A stretch of 32,517 nt of DNA from positions 1-32,517 of the forward strand of contig JAJBVI010000093.1 in the NCBI GenBank assembly GCA_020859905.1, written 5' to 3'. Of this stretch, positions 8,039 through 15,971 are shown in pieces. Position 1 is the stretch's first letter. The number at the start of each line of letters is the position of its first letter. The notes below the pieces were generated by a model, which saw only the letters and a program-made list of their open reading frames with translations, was not told where the DNA came from and ran no database searches. The stretch is from Lachnospiraceae bacterium (GTDB lineage: Bacteria; Bacillota; Clostridia; Lachnospirales; Lachnospiraceae). The position numbers were made by a program, and so were the translations under genes.

Positions 8039-10153
8039 ATGAGTGAGTATTTCAATGTATCTGAAATCTTTGGCGAGTACGTGTTTAACGACACCGCGAT
8101 GCGGGAACGTCTGCCGAAGAAAGCGTACCAGAAGCTCCGCGAGGCTATGGAGGATGGTACGGAATTAGACCCCGCCACTGCGGATATCATTGCCCACGAG
8201 ATGAAGGAGTGGGCCATCGAGCAGGGCGCGACCCATTATACACACTGGTTCCAGCCGCTGACCGGCGTCACCGCTGAGAAGCATGACTCCTTTATCACGT
8301 CCCCGGACGCGGGCGGCAATGTTCTGATGAGTTTTTCCGGCAAGGAGCTGATCAAGGGCGAGCCGGATGCGTCGTCCTTCCCCTCCGGCGGCCTGCGCGC
8401 CACCTGTGAGGCGAGAGGCTATACGGCATGGGACTGCACGTCCTACGCCTTTGTGAGACATGACGCCGCGGGCGCGACGCTCTGCATTCCCACCGCGTTC
8501 TGTTCCTACACCGGTGAGGCGCTGGATCAGAAGACGCCGCTGCTGCGTTCCATGCAGGCGATCAGCGAACAGGCGGTACGTCTGCTCAGGTTATTCGGAA
8601 ATACTACTTCGAAAAAGATCATTCCTTCCGTCGGTCCGGAGCAGGAGTACTTCCTGGTTGACCGTGAGAAATATTTAAAGAGAAAAGACCTGATCTACAC
8701 CGGCCGTACCCTGTTCGGTTCCATGCCGGCAAAAGGGCAGGAGATGGACGACCATTATTTCGGGGCGATCCGTCCGCGCATCGCCGCTTTTATGAAGGAT
8801 GTGAACGAGGAGCTGTGGAAGCTGGGTGTTCCGGCCAAGACACAGCACAACGAGGTTGCCCCGGCGCAGCATGAGCTGGCGCCGATCTATGAGACCTGCA
8901 ACCTTGCCGTCGATCACAACCATATGGTGATGGAGGTGCTGAAGAAAAAAGCGAATGAGCACGGACTTCAGTGTCTGCTGCATGAGAAACCCTTCGCGGG
9001 CGTCAATGGTTCCGGCAAGCACAACAACTGGTCTATCACGACGGACGACGGCATCAATCTGCTCGATCCGGGCGACACGCCGCATGAGAACCTGCAGTTC
9101 CTGCTGGTGCTGACCTGTATCCTGAAAGCGGTTGACCGTCATGCGGATCTGCTGCGCGAGTCCGCTTCCGATGTCGGCAATGACCACAGGCTCGGAGCGA
9201 ATGAGGCGCCGCCGGCGATTATCTCCATCTTCCTCGGGAACCAGCTGGACGATGTGATCAACCAGCTCACCAGCACCGGTACGGCGACGCATTCCCTCGA
9301 GGGCGAGGTGCTGCACACCGGCGTGGATACGCTGCCTGATTTCATGAAGGACGCGACTGACCGGAACCGTACGTCGCCGTTCGCTTTTACCGGAAACAAG
9401 TTTGAGTTCCGTATGGTCGGCTCCCAGGATTCCATCTCCCAGCCGAACGTGGTGCTGAACACCATTGTGGCTGAGGCTTTCCAGGAGGCCTGTGACGAGC
9501 TGGAGGCGGCCGACAACTTCGAGAAAGCGCTGCATGACCTGATCAAGCGGCAGGCGATCGAACACCAGCGGATCATCTTCAACGGCGACGGTTATGCGCA
9601 GGCATGGGTTGAGGAGGCGGAGCGCAGAGGTCTTCCGAATATCACCAACATGGTGGATGCGATCGGCGCCCTGACGACACAGAAAGCGTTTGACCTGTTT
9701 GAAAAATTCAGCGTATTCACCGAGGCTGAGCTGAGATCCCGCGCGGAGGTTCTCTATGAGAACTATGCGAAATCCATCAATATCGAAGCGAGAGCCATGA
9801 TCAATATCTCACATAAGACACTGCTTCCCGCAGTGATCAAATACATAACCTCGCTGGCGGATTCCATCAACTCCGTGAAGGCTGCCTGCGACTGTGAGTT
9901 CAGCGTACAGGCAGAGCTGCTCACCGAGAGTTCCGCTCTGCTGTCCGACGCGAAGGTGGCGCTTGCCAGACTGGAGGAAGTGACGGACAGGGGGCTTGCC
10001 ATGGAAGAGGGCAAGGCGCAGGCCGAGTATTACAGAGACGAAGTGAGAGCCGCCATGGCCGAGCTGCGTGAGCCAATCGATAAGCTGGAGATTATCGTGG
10101 ACAAGAAAATGTGGCCGATGCCTTCTTACGGCGATCTGCTGTTTGAAGTTTAG
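8039..10153 (+). CDS. glnN: type III glutamine synthetase
   Basis: ATP-dependent ligation of ammonium to glutamate. At 704 aa this is the long GSIII class found in Bacteroidetes, Clostridia and cyanobacteria, not the ~470-aa GSI. Seen: the GSIII N-terminal domain (FNVSEIFGEYVFND), the catalytic domain GPEQEYFLVD (~198-207), AQHELAPIYETCN, GVNGSGKHNNWSI, DRNRTSPFAFTGNKFEFRMVGS, and the long helical C-terminus. RBS is AGAGAGG. It appears to be a single-gene unit with its own long leader and a strong terminator 90 nt downstream, as expected for a nitrogen-regulated gene. Confidence 0.97.
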   Translation: MSEYFNVSEIFGEYVFNDTAMRERLPKKAYQKLREAMEDGTELDPATADIIAHEMKEWAIEQGATHYTHWFQPLTGVTAEKHDSFITSPDAGGNVLMSFSGKELIKGEPDASSFPSGGLRATCEARGYTAWDCTSYAFVRHDAAGATLCIPTAFCSYTGEALDQKTPLLRSMQAISEQAVRLLRLFGNTTSKKIIPSVGPEQEYFLVDREKYLKRKDLIYTGRTLFGSMPAKGQEMDDHYFGAIRPRIAAFMKDVNEELWKLGVPAKTQHNEVAPAQHELAPIYETCNLAVDHNHMVMEVLKKKANEHGLQCLLHEKPFAGVNGSGKHNNWSITTDDGINLLDPGDTPHENLQFLLVLTCILKAVDRHADLLRESASDVGNDHRLGANEAPPAIISIFLGNQLDDVINQLTSTGTATHSLEGEVLHTGVDTLPDFMKDATDRNRTSPFAFTGNKFEFRMVGSQDSISQPNVVLNTIVAEAFQEACDELEAADNFEKALHDLIKRQAIEHQRIIFNGDGYAQAWVEEAERRGLPNITNMVDAIGALTTQKAFDLFEKFSVFTEAELRSRAEVLYENYAKSINIEARAMINISHKTLLPAVIKYITSLADSINSVKAACDCEFSVQAELLTESSALLSDAKVALARLEEVTDRGLAMEEGKAQAEYYRDEVRAAMAELREPIDKLEIIVDKKMWPMPSYGDLLFEV

Positions 10154-10242
10154 TCTGTCGGAGCCGGCACACCAGGCGGCGGACACGGGCTGAAAGCATC
10201 ATGGATAAAGGTAACTATCTAATCCCCTTAGTTAGTATACAT

Positions 10243-10280
10243 CACGAAAAGACCGGAGAGAGATCTCCGGTCTTTTCGTG
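10243..10280. terminator. strong hairpin after glutamine synthetase
   Basis: Perfect 17-bp stem CACGAAAAGACCGGAGA / TCTCCGGTCTTTTCGTG around loop GAGA. The A and T runs are inside the stem, so it could act on either strand. The family-2 repeat copy 2 starts 2 nt later. Confidence 0.75.
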
Positions 10281-10281
10281 G

Positions 10282-10367
10282 TGCGCAGGGGTGCGAGAGG
10301 AATATGACAGCTGAGATGTCCGCACCCCGCGCGGCGAGTATGAGGCAAAAGCTGCCTCCTGATCGAT
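10282..10367 (+). repeat. family-2 double-hairpin repeat, copy 2
   Basis: The same layout as copy 1, but the first helix reads GGGGTGCG/CGCACCCC in place of GGGGCGCG/CGCGCCCC, a two-sided change that keeps pairing. The second arm (GAGGCA/TGCCTC) is unchanged, with one mismatch in the outer stem CGAGTA/TGATCG. Confidence 0.85.
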
Positions 10368-10444
10368 TCGGTTCGGGAATAAAAGTGAATGCCGCTGCAG
10401 GAATATAAGAAAACGCACAGGCGCTGCTGTCGGAAAAATCAGTC
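10368..10444 (+). other. remaining gap before the thioesterase promoter
   Basis: Together with the neighbouring repeat and terminator this is part of a 442-nt gene-free stretch. I see no ORF, conserved motif or hairpin of note in these 77 nt. Confidence 0.5.
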
Positions 10445-10473
10445 TTTACACATGGCCGCATTTTTTTTATAAT
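10445..10473 (+). promoter_or_regulatory. sigma-A type promoter for the thioesterase gene
   Basis: TTTACA, exactly 17 nt, TATAAT. The spacer ends in a T run. The start of transcription would fall near 10480, leaving a ~115-nt leader holding a reversed family-1 repeat. Confidence 0.8.
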
Positions 10474-10515
10474 GGGGAAGATGACGGGTGTACCCGTGGA
10501 ATTCACGGTCTGATT

Positions 10516-10550
10516 CGCCGCGCGGCGCGTCAGCATCTATGAAAGTCGAT
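10516..10550 (-). repeat. family-1 repeat, reversed degenerate copy
   Basis: On the minus strand this reads ATCGACTTTCATAGATG then CTGACGCGCC..., matching the left half of copies at 12900 and 23773; the hairpin is reduced to CGCC-GCGC-GGCG. Directly after it (10552-10573) comes CAGCTTTGCATAAGTTCGAT, which recurs at 28256. Confidence 0.65.
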
Positions 10551-10595
10551 GACAGCTTTGCATAAGTTCGATTACGGAAAAGGAGGTAACAGCAA

Positions 10596-10985
10596 ATGCT
10601 GGAAAAGGGAATCAGAGGAGAACAGAAGGTAGAAGTAGTGTATGAGAATACGGCGACTGCGGTGGGCAGCGGAGTCCTGAAGGTGTTTGCGACGCCGTGC
10701 ATGCTTGCACTGATGGAGAAAACGGCCTGCGACAGCGTCCTCCCGTATCTGGATGCCGGGAGCGGCACGGTCGGCACGCAGGTCGACATCAGACATCTGG
10801 CCGCGACGCCCATCGGGATGACGGTGCGCTGCGAGAGTGAGCTTCTCGAGGCGGACGGCCGCCGGCTGGTTTTCTCGGTGAAAGCCTATGACGACACCGG
10901 CCTGATCGGAGAGGGTACGCATGAACGTTTTATTGTGAATAATGAGAAATTCCAGAGTAAGGCGGACGCGAAGACCGCAGAATAG
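10596..10985 (+). CDS. hot-dog fold thioesterase (FlK-like)
   Basis: A 129-aa single-domain hot-dog protein of the thioesterase family that includes fluoroacetyl-CoA thioesterase FlK. The landmark ATPCMLALMEKTACDSV (~28-44) carries the family's central helix with its catalytic-type glutamate, and GTQVDIRHLAATPIGMTVRCESEL follows. It probably hydrolyses a small acyl-CoA; the substrate cannot be inferred. A near-perfect RBS AAAGGAGGTAAC precedes the ATG and a consensus promoter lies upstream, so it is likely well expressed as a single gene or with ispE. Confidence 0.85.
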   Translation: MLEKGIRGEQKVEVVYENTATAVGSGVLKVFATPCMLALMEKTACDSVLPYLDAGSGTVGTQVDIRHLAATPIGMTVRCESELLEADGRRLVFSVKAYDDTGLIGEGTHERFIVNNEKFQSKADAKTAE

Positions 10986-11032
10986 AAATGTTTGTGAGAA
11001 AACGGGATAACGATATTTGTCAGAAATCAGGA

Positions 11033-11061
11033 TTGACAAAAGACAGGATTGTATCTATTAT
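11033..11061 (+). promoter_or_regulatory. promoter upstream of ispE
   Basis: TTGACA, 17 nt, TATTAT, with an overlapping TATAAT at 11059-11064. It lies between the thioesterase stop and ispE. Confidence 0.7.
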
Positions 11062-11062
11062 A

Positions 11063-11080
11063 ATACAATAGTTGTATACA
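11063..11080. promoter_or_regulatory. palindromic site at the ispE promoter, possible GntR operator
   Basis: Perfect inverted repeat ATACAA-TAG-TTGTAT at 11063-11077, overlapping TTGTATACAT, which resembles the GTATAC-centred operators of GntR/FCD regulators. It covers the expected transcription start of ispE, whose downstream partner is a GntR/FCD gene. A second palindrome, ATGTATATACAT, lies near 11943 upstream of that gene. Confidence 0.45.
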
Positions 11081-11106
11081 TAATACATATGGAATGAGGA
11101 AATGAC

Positions 11107-11979
11107 ATGGATGAGATCAGCTTAAAGGCTTTGGCGAAAATCAATCTGGGACTGGACGTGCTCGGACAGCGGGAGGACGGATATCACGAGGTGCGCATGG
11201 TCATGCAGTCGATTCATCTGTATGACCGGGTGGAGATTAAAAAGACCAGATCTCCGCACATACACGTACAGACGAACCTGTATTATCTGCCGGTGGATGA
11301 GAATAATCTCGTCTACAAAGCCGCTGCGCTGATGAAGGACGAGTTTAAGATCAGGGAGGGTGTGCGGATCACACTTCAGAAGTTTATCCCGGTGGCGGCG
11401 GGTATGGCGGGCGGGAGTTCGGATGCCGCGGCTGTTCTGGTCGGGATGAACCGGATGTTCCATCTCGGTCTGAAGCAGACGAAGCTGATGGAACTGGGTC
11501 TGAGGCTCGGCGCGGATGTGCCGTTCTGTGTCATGCGCGGTACTGCGCTGGCGGAAGGGATCGGTGAGAAGCTGACGGCTCTTCCTCCCATGCCGAAGTG
11601 TCCGGTTCTGATTGCGAAGCCCGCCGTTTCCGTTTCTACGAAAAATGTATACGATCAGCTGAAGCTGACGGAGGGGACAAAGCATCCGGATATCGACGGT
11701 ATTATCGTTCAGATCAAAGGTAAAAACCTCCGCGGCGTGGCTGACAGTATGGGCAATATCTTAGAGACCGTTTCTGTGCGGCAGTATCCGGTGATCCGGG
11801 AGATCAAATCTCTGATGAAGCATAACGGCGCCATGAATGCCATTATGAGCGGCAGCGGTCCCACCGTATTCGGCCTTTACCAGAGTGAGAAGGATATCCG
11901 GGGTGCGTATGATGCTCTGAAACAGTCCGGGCTTGCCAGGAATGTATATACATCAGAGATTCACAACAATCGCAGGTAA
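11107..11979 (+). CDS. ispE: 4-diphosphocytidyl-2-C-methyl-D-erythritol kinase
   Basis: IspE phosphorylates CDP-methylerythritol in the MEP pathway to isoprenoid precursors. The 290-aa protein is a GHMP kinase: N-terminal LKALAKINLGLDVLGQREDGYHEV, the ATP-binding VAAGMAGGSSDAAAVL (~95-110), GADVPFCV, and C-terminal MSGSGPTVFG. The ATG follows GAGGAAATGAC. It is followed by a GntR-family gene 139 nt on, a pairing common in clostridial genomes, and the two are likely co-transcribed because no terminator is seen between them. Confidence 0.96.
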   Translation: MDEISLKALAKINLGLDVLGQREDGYHEVRMVMQSIHLYDRVEIKKTRSPHIHVQTNLYYLPVDENNLVYKAAALMKDEFKIREGVRITLQKFIPVAAGMAGGSSDAAAVLVGMNRMFHLGLKQTKLMELGLRLGADVPFCVMRGTALAEGIGEKLTALPPMPKCPVLIAKPAVSVSTKNVYDQLKLTEGTKHPDIDGIIVQIKGKNLRGVADSMGNILETVSVRQYPVIREIKSLMKHNGAMNAIMSGSGPTVFGLYQSEKDIRGAYDALKQSGLARNVYTSEIHNNRR

Positions 11980-12118
11980 CAGACGCGGTGTTTGGACAGA
12001 TTCATCCATAAAAGTTCAGAGACGGAGTTTTTACGGGTATTGGGGAAGAGGTCAGATTGCTTCCTGAAAGACTGCCTGCATATGGCTTTTATGGATATTG
12101 GGGAAAGGGGACAAAAGG

Positions 12119-12793
12119 ATGACTGACAATCTGGAATTGCAGACGGCTGCTTATCTGCCGCTGCGCGATGTGGTTTTTCAGACACTTCGCACGGCGATTC
12201 TGAAAGGAGATCTGAAGCCGGGAGAACGGTTGATGGAGCTGCAGCTCGCATCAAAGCTGGGGGTCAGCCGCACGCCGATCCGGGAGGCCATCCGCATGCT
12301 GGAGCAGGAGGGGCTGGCGGTTATGATTCCGCGCAAGGGTGCGGAGGTGGCGCGCATGACAGAGAAGGATATGGAGGATGTACTTCAGATCCGCTGCTCT
12401 CTGGAGGAACTGGCGGTTCGTCTGGCCTGCCGGAGCATCACGCAGATGGAGATGCAGGAGCTGCGCGTTGCCATGGAGCAGTTCCGGGAAAAGACGAACA
12501 CCGATGATATCGCGGTGATCGCGCAGGCGGACGTGAATTTCCATGATGTTCTTTACAGGTCCGCGGACAATCCGAAGCTGCTGGGACTTCTGAATAATCT
12601 GCGCGAGCAGATGTACCGGTACCGTGTGGAGTATCTGAAGAATCCGTCCATTTATCCGCAGCTGATCTCGGAGCATTACCGGCTGTACGAGGCAGTGCGG
12701 GGTAAGGACGAAGAGAAAGCGGCGGCGTATACCAGAAAGCATCTGGAAAACCAGGCGGAGAGTATGAAAAAGGTAATCCGGGAACAGGAGTGA
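12119..12793 (+). CDS. GntR family (FadR/FCD) transcriptional regulator
   Basis: A 224-aa one-component regulator with an N-terminal winged HTH (LRTAILKGDLKPGERLMELQLASKLGVSRTPIREAIRMLEQEGL, ~20-65) and an all-helical FCD ligand domain (VNFHDVLYRSADNPKLLGLL, EHYRLYEAV...HLENQ) with the metal-binding-type Asp/His positions of the family. The start at 12119 is chosen because AAAGGGG lies 8 nt before it. Ligand unknown; the adjacent ispE and palindromes suggest autoregulation of an ispE-gntR unit. A terminator closes the transcript. Confidence 0.93.
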   Translation: MTDNLELQTAAYLPLRDVVFQTLRTAILKGDLKPGERLMELQLASKLGVSRTPIREAIRMLEQEGLAVMIPRKGAEVARMTEKDMEDVLQIRCSLEELAVRLACRSITQMEMQELRVAMEQFREKTNTDDIAVIAQADVNFHDVLYRSADNPKLLGLLNNLREQMYRYRVEYLKNPSIYPQLISEHYRLYEAVRGKDEEKAAAYTRKHLENQAESMKKVIREQE

Positions 12794-12835
12794 CCTTACA
12801 CGAGCCGCGTGCTTTTGCCCAAAAAGAACATTGAG

Positions 12836-12867
12836 CCGGGTGATTTTGTACAGAATCACCCGGTTTT
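12836..12867 (+). terminator. rho-independent terminator after the GntR gene
   Basis: CCGGGTGATT, loop TTGTACAG, AATCACCCGG, then TTTT. It lies 43 nt after the stop codon and abuts the candidate germination promoter. Confidence 0.9.
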
Positions 12868-12897
12868 GAATATTTGTAGATAAATGTGTATATAATA
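12868..12897 (+). promoter_or_regulatory. candidate sigma-G type promoter for the gerK operon
   Basis: GAATA, 18 nt, TATAATA fits the sigma-G pattern GHATR-N17/18-CATNHTA apart from the first C. Forespore control by sigma-G is the rule for gerA-type operons. The -10 also passes as a sigma-A hexamer, so the call is tentative. Confidence 0.5.
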
Positions 12898-12899
12898 GA

Positions 12900-12958
12900 C
12901 GGAGCAATCGACTTTCATAGATGTTGGCGCGCTGCGACAGCAGCGCATGGGGGTTTAT
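12900..12958 (+). repeat. family-1 hairpin repeat, copy b
   Basis: CGGAGCAATCGACTTTCATA then GATGTTGGCGCGCTGC-GACA-GCAGCGCATGGGGGTTTAT; perfect 7-bp stem GCGCTGC/GCAGCGC with loop GACA. The GGGGG of its tail sits 5 nt before the gerKA ATG and probably serves as its RBS. Confidence 0.9.
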
Positions 12959-14446
12959 ATGGAAAATCAGGCTGTTTCCGAAAAACTGGATGAAAATATC
13001 GCGTGGTGGGAAGCGCAGTTTTCCGACTGCGCGGACATCAAGAAGATCAGCATGCGTCTGGGCAGGGATATGGATGTGTGCGCTTATCTGACTTACATTG
13101 AGGTGACCGGCGGGAGCAGTATGCTTGAAAAAAGCACACTGGGGAATCTGATCTCGAGTCTTTGCCGGCTTCCGGGCGATGAGGTGATTGAGAAGGTACG
13201 GGAAAACGGGATGGGCATCTCGGATGTCGTTCCGTTTGCGACGATGGCGGAGGCGGCCGACGGGATGCTGGCGGGGGAATGCATTCTGTTCATCGACGGG
13301 TTTGACCGGGCGGTGAAAATTCCGGACAAGGGTTACCCGTCTATGTCCCTGCAGGAAGTGGAATCGGAGAAATCGGTTCGGGGAAGCAATGAGAAATTTT
13401 CCAACTCCGTGAAGCAGAACGCGGCGCTGATCCGGAAACGCATCCGCTCCCCCGAGGTGCGGGTGAGACAGAAAAAGGCGGGCGTGCGTTCCAATACGAC
13501 GCTGTATATCATGTATTATGAAGGACTGATCTATCCCGAGTTTCTGGAAGAGATGGAACGGAGGCTGGAAAGCTTTTCGGTAGACGGGGTGCAGGACGCG
13601 GGCGTCGTACAGCAGCTCTCGGAGAAATACTGGTATTCGCCGTTTCCGCAGTTTCAGGTGACGGAACGCCCGGACAGGGCGGCCATGGCGCTGCTGGAGG
13701 GGCGAATGGCGGTACTCACGGATAATTCCCCGGAGGCGCTGATTTTCCCGACGGATTACAATTCGTTCATTAAGACCGCGGATGATTATTACAGCCGCTG
13801 GGAGATCGCCTCGTTCACGAGGATCCTGCGCTATGTCGCTTCGTTTTTCGCCATGGTGCTGCCGGGACTGTATCTGGCGGTGACAAATTTTCATACACAG
13901 GTGCTGCCGACGAAGCTGCTGCTTTCTTTTGCCGCCGCACGGCAGGGTGTGCCGTTCCCGGGCGTCGTTGAGATCCTTTTGATGGAACTGTCCTTTGAAC
14001 TGCTGCGGGAAGCGGGCGTGCGTCTGCCAGGAGCCCTGGGCAATACGATCGGTATTGTGGGCGGACTGATTATAGGACAGGCTGCGGTGGACGCCAATAT
14101 CGTCAGCCCGATGGTGGTGATCATTGTCGCCTTCACGGCGCTGTGCTCCTTCGCCATCCCGAATGAGGATTTCGCGACCGCGTTCCGGCTGCAGAAATTC
14201 GTATTCATCGGGCTGTGTGCGGCCTGGGGATACTACGGATTCCTGATCGGTCTGCTGTTTGTGCTGATCCATCTGGCGCAGCTGGAGAGCTTCGGCATGC
14301 CGTATTTTACGCCGTTTGTCGGCGCGGATCTGAATGAAAACGCGGATGAGGAGGATACGTTCGTCCGCCCTCCTTCGGAACTCCTGAAACGCCGGCCGGT
14401 CTACGCGAACCGGAAAAACCGGGTGCGTCTGCGGATACGGAAGTGA
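12959..14446 (+). CDS. gerKA: spore germination protein GerKA (GerA family A subunit)
   Basis: A subunit of a germinant receptor in the spore inner membrane; with the B and C subunits it senses nutrients and opens the path to germination. The 495-aa product has the cytoplasmic N-domain (CADIKKISMRLGRDMDVCAYLTYIEV, ~22-46), RGSNEKFSNSVKQNAALIRKRI and TLYIMYYEGLIYPE, then membrane segments from ~280 (FTRILRYVASFFAMVLPGLYLA, LGNTIGIVGGLIIGQAAVDANIVSP, FIGLCAAWGYYGFLIGLLFVLIHL). The start at 12959 is preferred over the ATG at 12947, which lies in the repeat hairpin tail. The 3' end is part of a 54-nt tandem repeat that continues past the stop. It heads gerKA-gerKB-gerKC. Confidence 0.93.
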   Translation: MENQAVSEKLDENIAWWEAQFSDCADIKKISMRLGRDMDVCAYLTYIEVTGGSSMLEKSTLGNLISSLCRLPGDEVIEKVRENGMGISDVVPFATMAEAADGMLAGECILFIDGFDRAVKIPDKGYPSMSLQEVESEKSVRGSNEKFSNSVKQNAALIRKRIRSPEVRVRQKKAGVRSNTTLYIMYYEGLIYPEFLEEMERRLESFSVDGVQDAGVVQQLSEKYWYSPFPQFQVTERPDRAAMALLEGRMAVLTDNSPEALIFPTDYNSFIKTADDYYSRWEIASFTRILRYVASFFAMVLPGLYLAVTNFHTQVLPTKLLLSFAAARQGVPFPGVVEILLMELSFELLREAGVRLPGALGNTIGIVGGLIIGQAAVDANIVSPMVVIIVAFTALCSFAIPNEDFATAFRLQKFVFIGLCAAWGYYGFLIGLLFVLIHLAQLESFGMPYFTPFVGADLNENADEEDTFVRPPSELLKRRPVYANRKNRVRLRIRK

Positions 14447-14560
14447 GAGCCGGGCTGTGCAGGCCGGAAGAGGCGCAGATGGCTGCGGATACGAAAATGA
14501 AGAGTGGGCTGTGCGAACCGGGAAACCGGGAGCGGCAGCGGATATGAAGTATGGGAAGAA
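14403..14560 (+). repeat. 54-nt tandem repeat spanning the gerKA 3' end
   Basis: Imperfect units with GCGAACCGG / GCAGGCCGG / GCGAACCGG at 14405, 14459 and 14513, and CTGCGGATACG at 14429 and 14483 (CAGCGGATATG at 14536). The first unit encodes the last residues of GerKA; the others are untranslated and fill the gap to gerKB. Confidence 0.75.
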
Positions 14561-14608
14561 ACGAAGACATAGCGGCGAAACTCTACCGGGAGAAAATAAG
14601 GAGGCAGC

Positions 14609-15769
14609 ATGAAACAGGAAGACAGCGGTGCTGTGTTTGACTCAGCACACACGATTTTCTCACAGAACCATAAAATCTCACCGCGGCAGATCCGGCGTGC
14701 GCTGACCCTGGAGCTGTTCGGGGTCAGCAGCCTGCTGCTGCCGCCTTACCTCGCGGGAACGGGCGGAATCCTCGGGGCGGCGGCGCTGATTGTCGGGGCG
14801 GCCGGAGCCTGTGCGCTGGTGTGCGTGTGGGATCAACTGTCAGAGCACTGTGATTTTGAGGGAAATGAGATTGCGCGGGACAGAACAGGATTATTCCGTG
14901 CCGGGCTCCTGCGCAGGATTCTGCTGCTGCTTGCGGGAATCGGCCTGCTGGAACTGGCCGGGTATGTCCTTTACCTGCTGACAGTACTCCTTCGTGAGCA
15001 GCTGCTGACGGAACGGTATGAAGCGGCAATCCTGATCACATTGACGGCGGCGGGGATTTTCGGCCTCCGCAAAGGGCTGGAATTGAGAATCCGCGTCTAC
15101 GAGGTTCTGTTCTGGTTCCTGATCGTGCCGCTTGTCATCATGCTGATCTTGGCCTGTTTCAGCGTTCACCCCCGGTACTGGACGATCACATCCTTTTCCG
15201 GTCCGGGATTCCTGAAAGGCTGCGGGATTTCTTTTCTGTTTTTTTCCGCCGCATCGCTGATCCTGTTTTTCAAACCTCATTGCAGCCAGCCGAAAAAAGC
15301 GATACAGAGCGCGAGGCGGAGTATTCTTCTGGCGCTGGTCCTGAATGCGGCCGTGTATCTGATCCTGATCGGAGTATTTCAGGATGCGCTTCTGGCAGAA
15401 CTGGAATTCCCGGTCATTCTCCTGATGGCGGTTGTGAAGCTGCCGGGAAAATTTTTCGAGCGTCAGGACGCGTGGATGATCGGCATCTGGTTTTTCTGCC
15501 TGTTTGCCCTGTTTCACTCCCTGCTGTATTACGGGAGCCGGACGGTGCAAAACGCGTTCCGAAAAAAAGATGCGCCGGAACAGGGAGGTATCCCGGTCTC
15601 CGGCGGCATCTGCGGGGCGGCTGTCTTTATCAGTGCGGTGCTGCTGCTGGGCAATGAGGCGCTGGCCGGGCGCTGTCTGAGCGTGCTGTTAAGCGTGGTC
15701 GGACCGCTGCTGCTGGTTCTGCCGTTTTTATATTTCTTTCTTTCAGAAAAGGCGCGGAAAACCGGCTGA
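14609..15769 (+). CDS. gerKB: spore germination protein GerKB (GerAB family permease)
   Basis: B subunit of the germinant receptor, an APC-superfamily integral membrane protein thought to bind the germinant. Length 386 aa; after a soluble start, ISPRQIRRALTLELFGVSSLLLPPYLAG is the typical first segment, followed by about ten hydrophobic helices (for example VYEVLFWFLIVPLVIMLILACF and GISFLFFSAASLILFF). RBS AAGGAGG lies 4 nt before the ATG. It follows gerKA by 162 nt of tandem repeat, yet no terminator is seen, so co-transcription is expected. Confidence 0.9.
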   Translation: MKQEDSGAVFDSAHTIFSQNHKISPRQIRRALTLELFGVSSLLLPPYLAGTGGILGAAALIVGAAGACALVCVWDQLSEHCDFEGNEIARDRTGLFRAGLLRRILLLLAGIGLLELAGYVLYLLTVLLREQLLTERYEAAILITLTAAGIFGLRKGLELRIRVYEVLFWFLIVPLVIMLILACFSVHPRYWTITSFSGPGFLKGCGISFLFFSAASLILFFKPHCSQPKKAIQSARRSILLALVLNAAVYLILIGVFQDALLAELEFPVILLMAVVKLPGKFFERQDAWMIGIWFFCLFALFHSLLYYGSRTVQNAFRKKDAPEQGGIPVSGGICGAAVFISAVLLLGNEALAGRCLSVLLSVVGPLLLVLPFLYFFLSEKARKTG

Positions 15770-15906
15770 TCCGACATCCGGCGGACGTTCGTTTCCGCAA
15801 GGGATGCCTTCGGTGCGGCGCGGACCGAAACGAAGTGCAGACCAACGTGAACGCGGCGGATGGCGGGTGGGTGAACAAAAAGCTGATCCGGCATCCGATG
15901 GACATC
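15765..15906 (+). repeat. direct repeat spanning the gerKB stop and the gap to gerKC
   Basis: GCTGATCCGACATCCGGCGG at 15765 recurs as GCTGATCCGGCATCCGATGG at 15882 (offset 117). The first copy contains the gerKB stop codon. The DNA between has a broken inverted repeat around TTCGTTT...AAACGAA. I see no gene in the 202-nt gap. Confidence 0.65.
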
Positions 15907-15971
15907 TGTTCAGCGCCTGCCGGAGTGCATAAAACTCGAAGAGCGGATCAGTGAGATACAAGGGGGTATGC

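Noticed and set aside
12251-14272. 673-aa minus-strand ORF opposite the GntR and gerKA genes
   Set aside because: It crosses two clear + strand genes, has no RBS or recognisable domain, and reflects the GC-rich codon pattern of the opposite strand.
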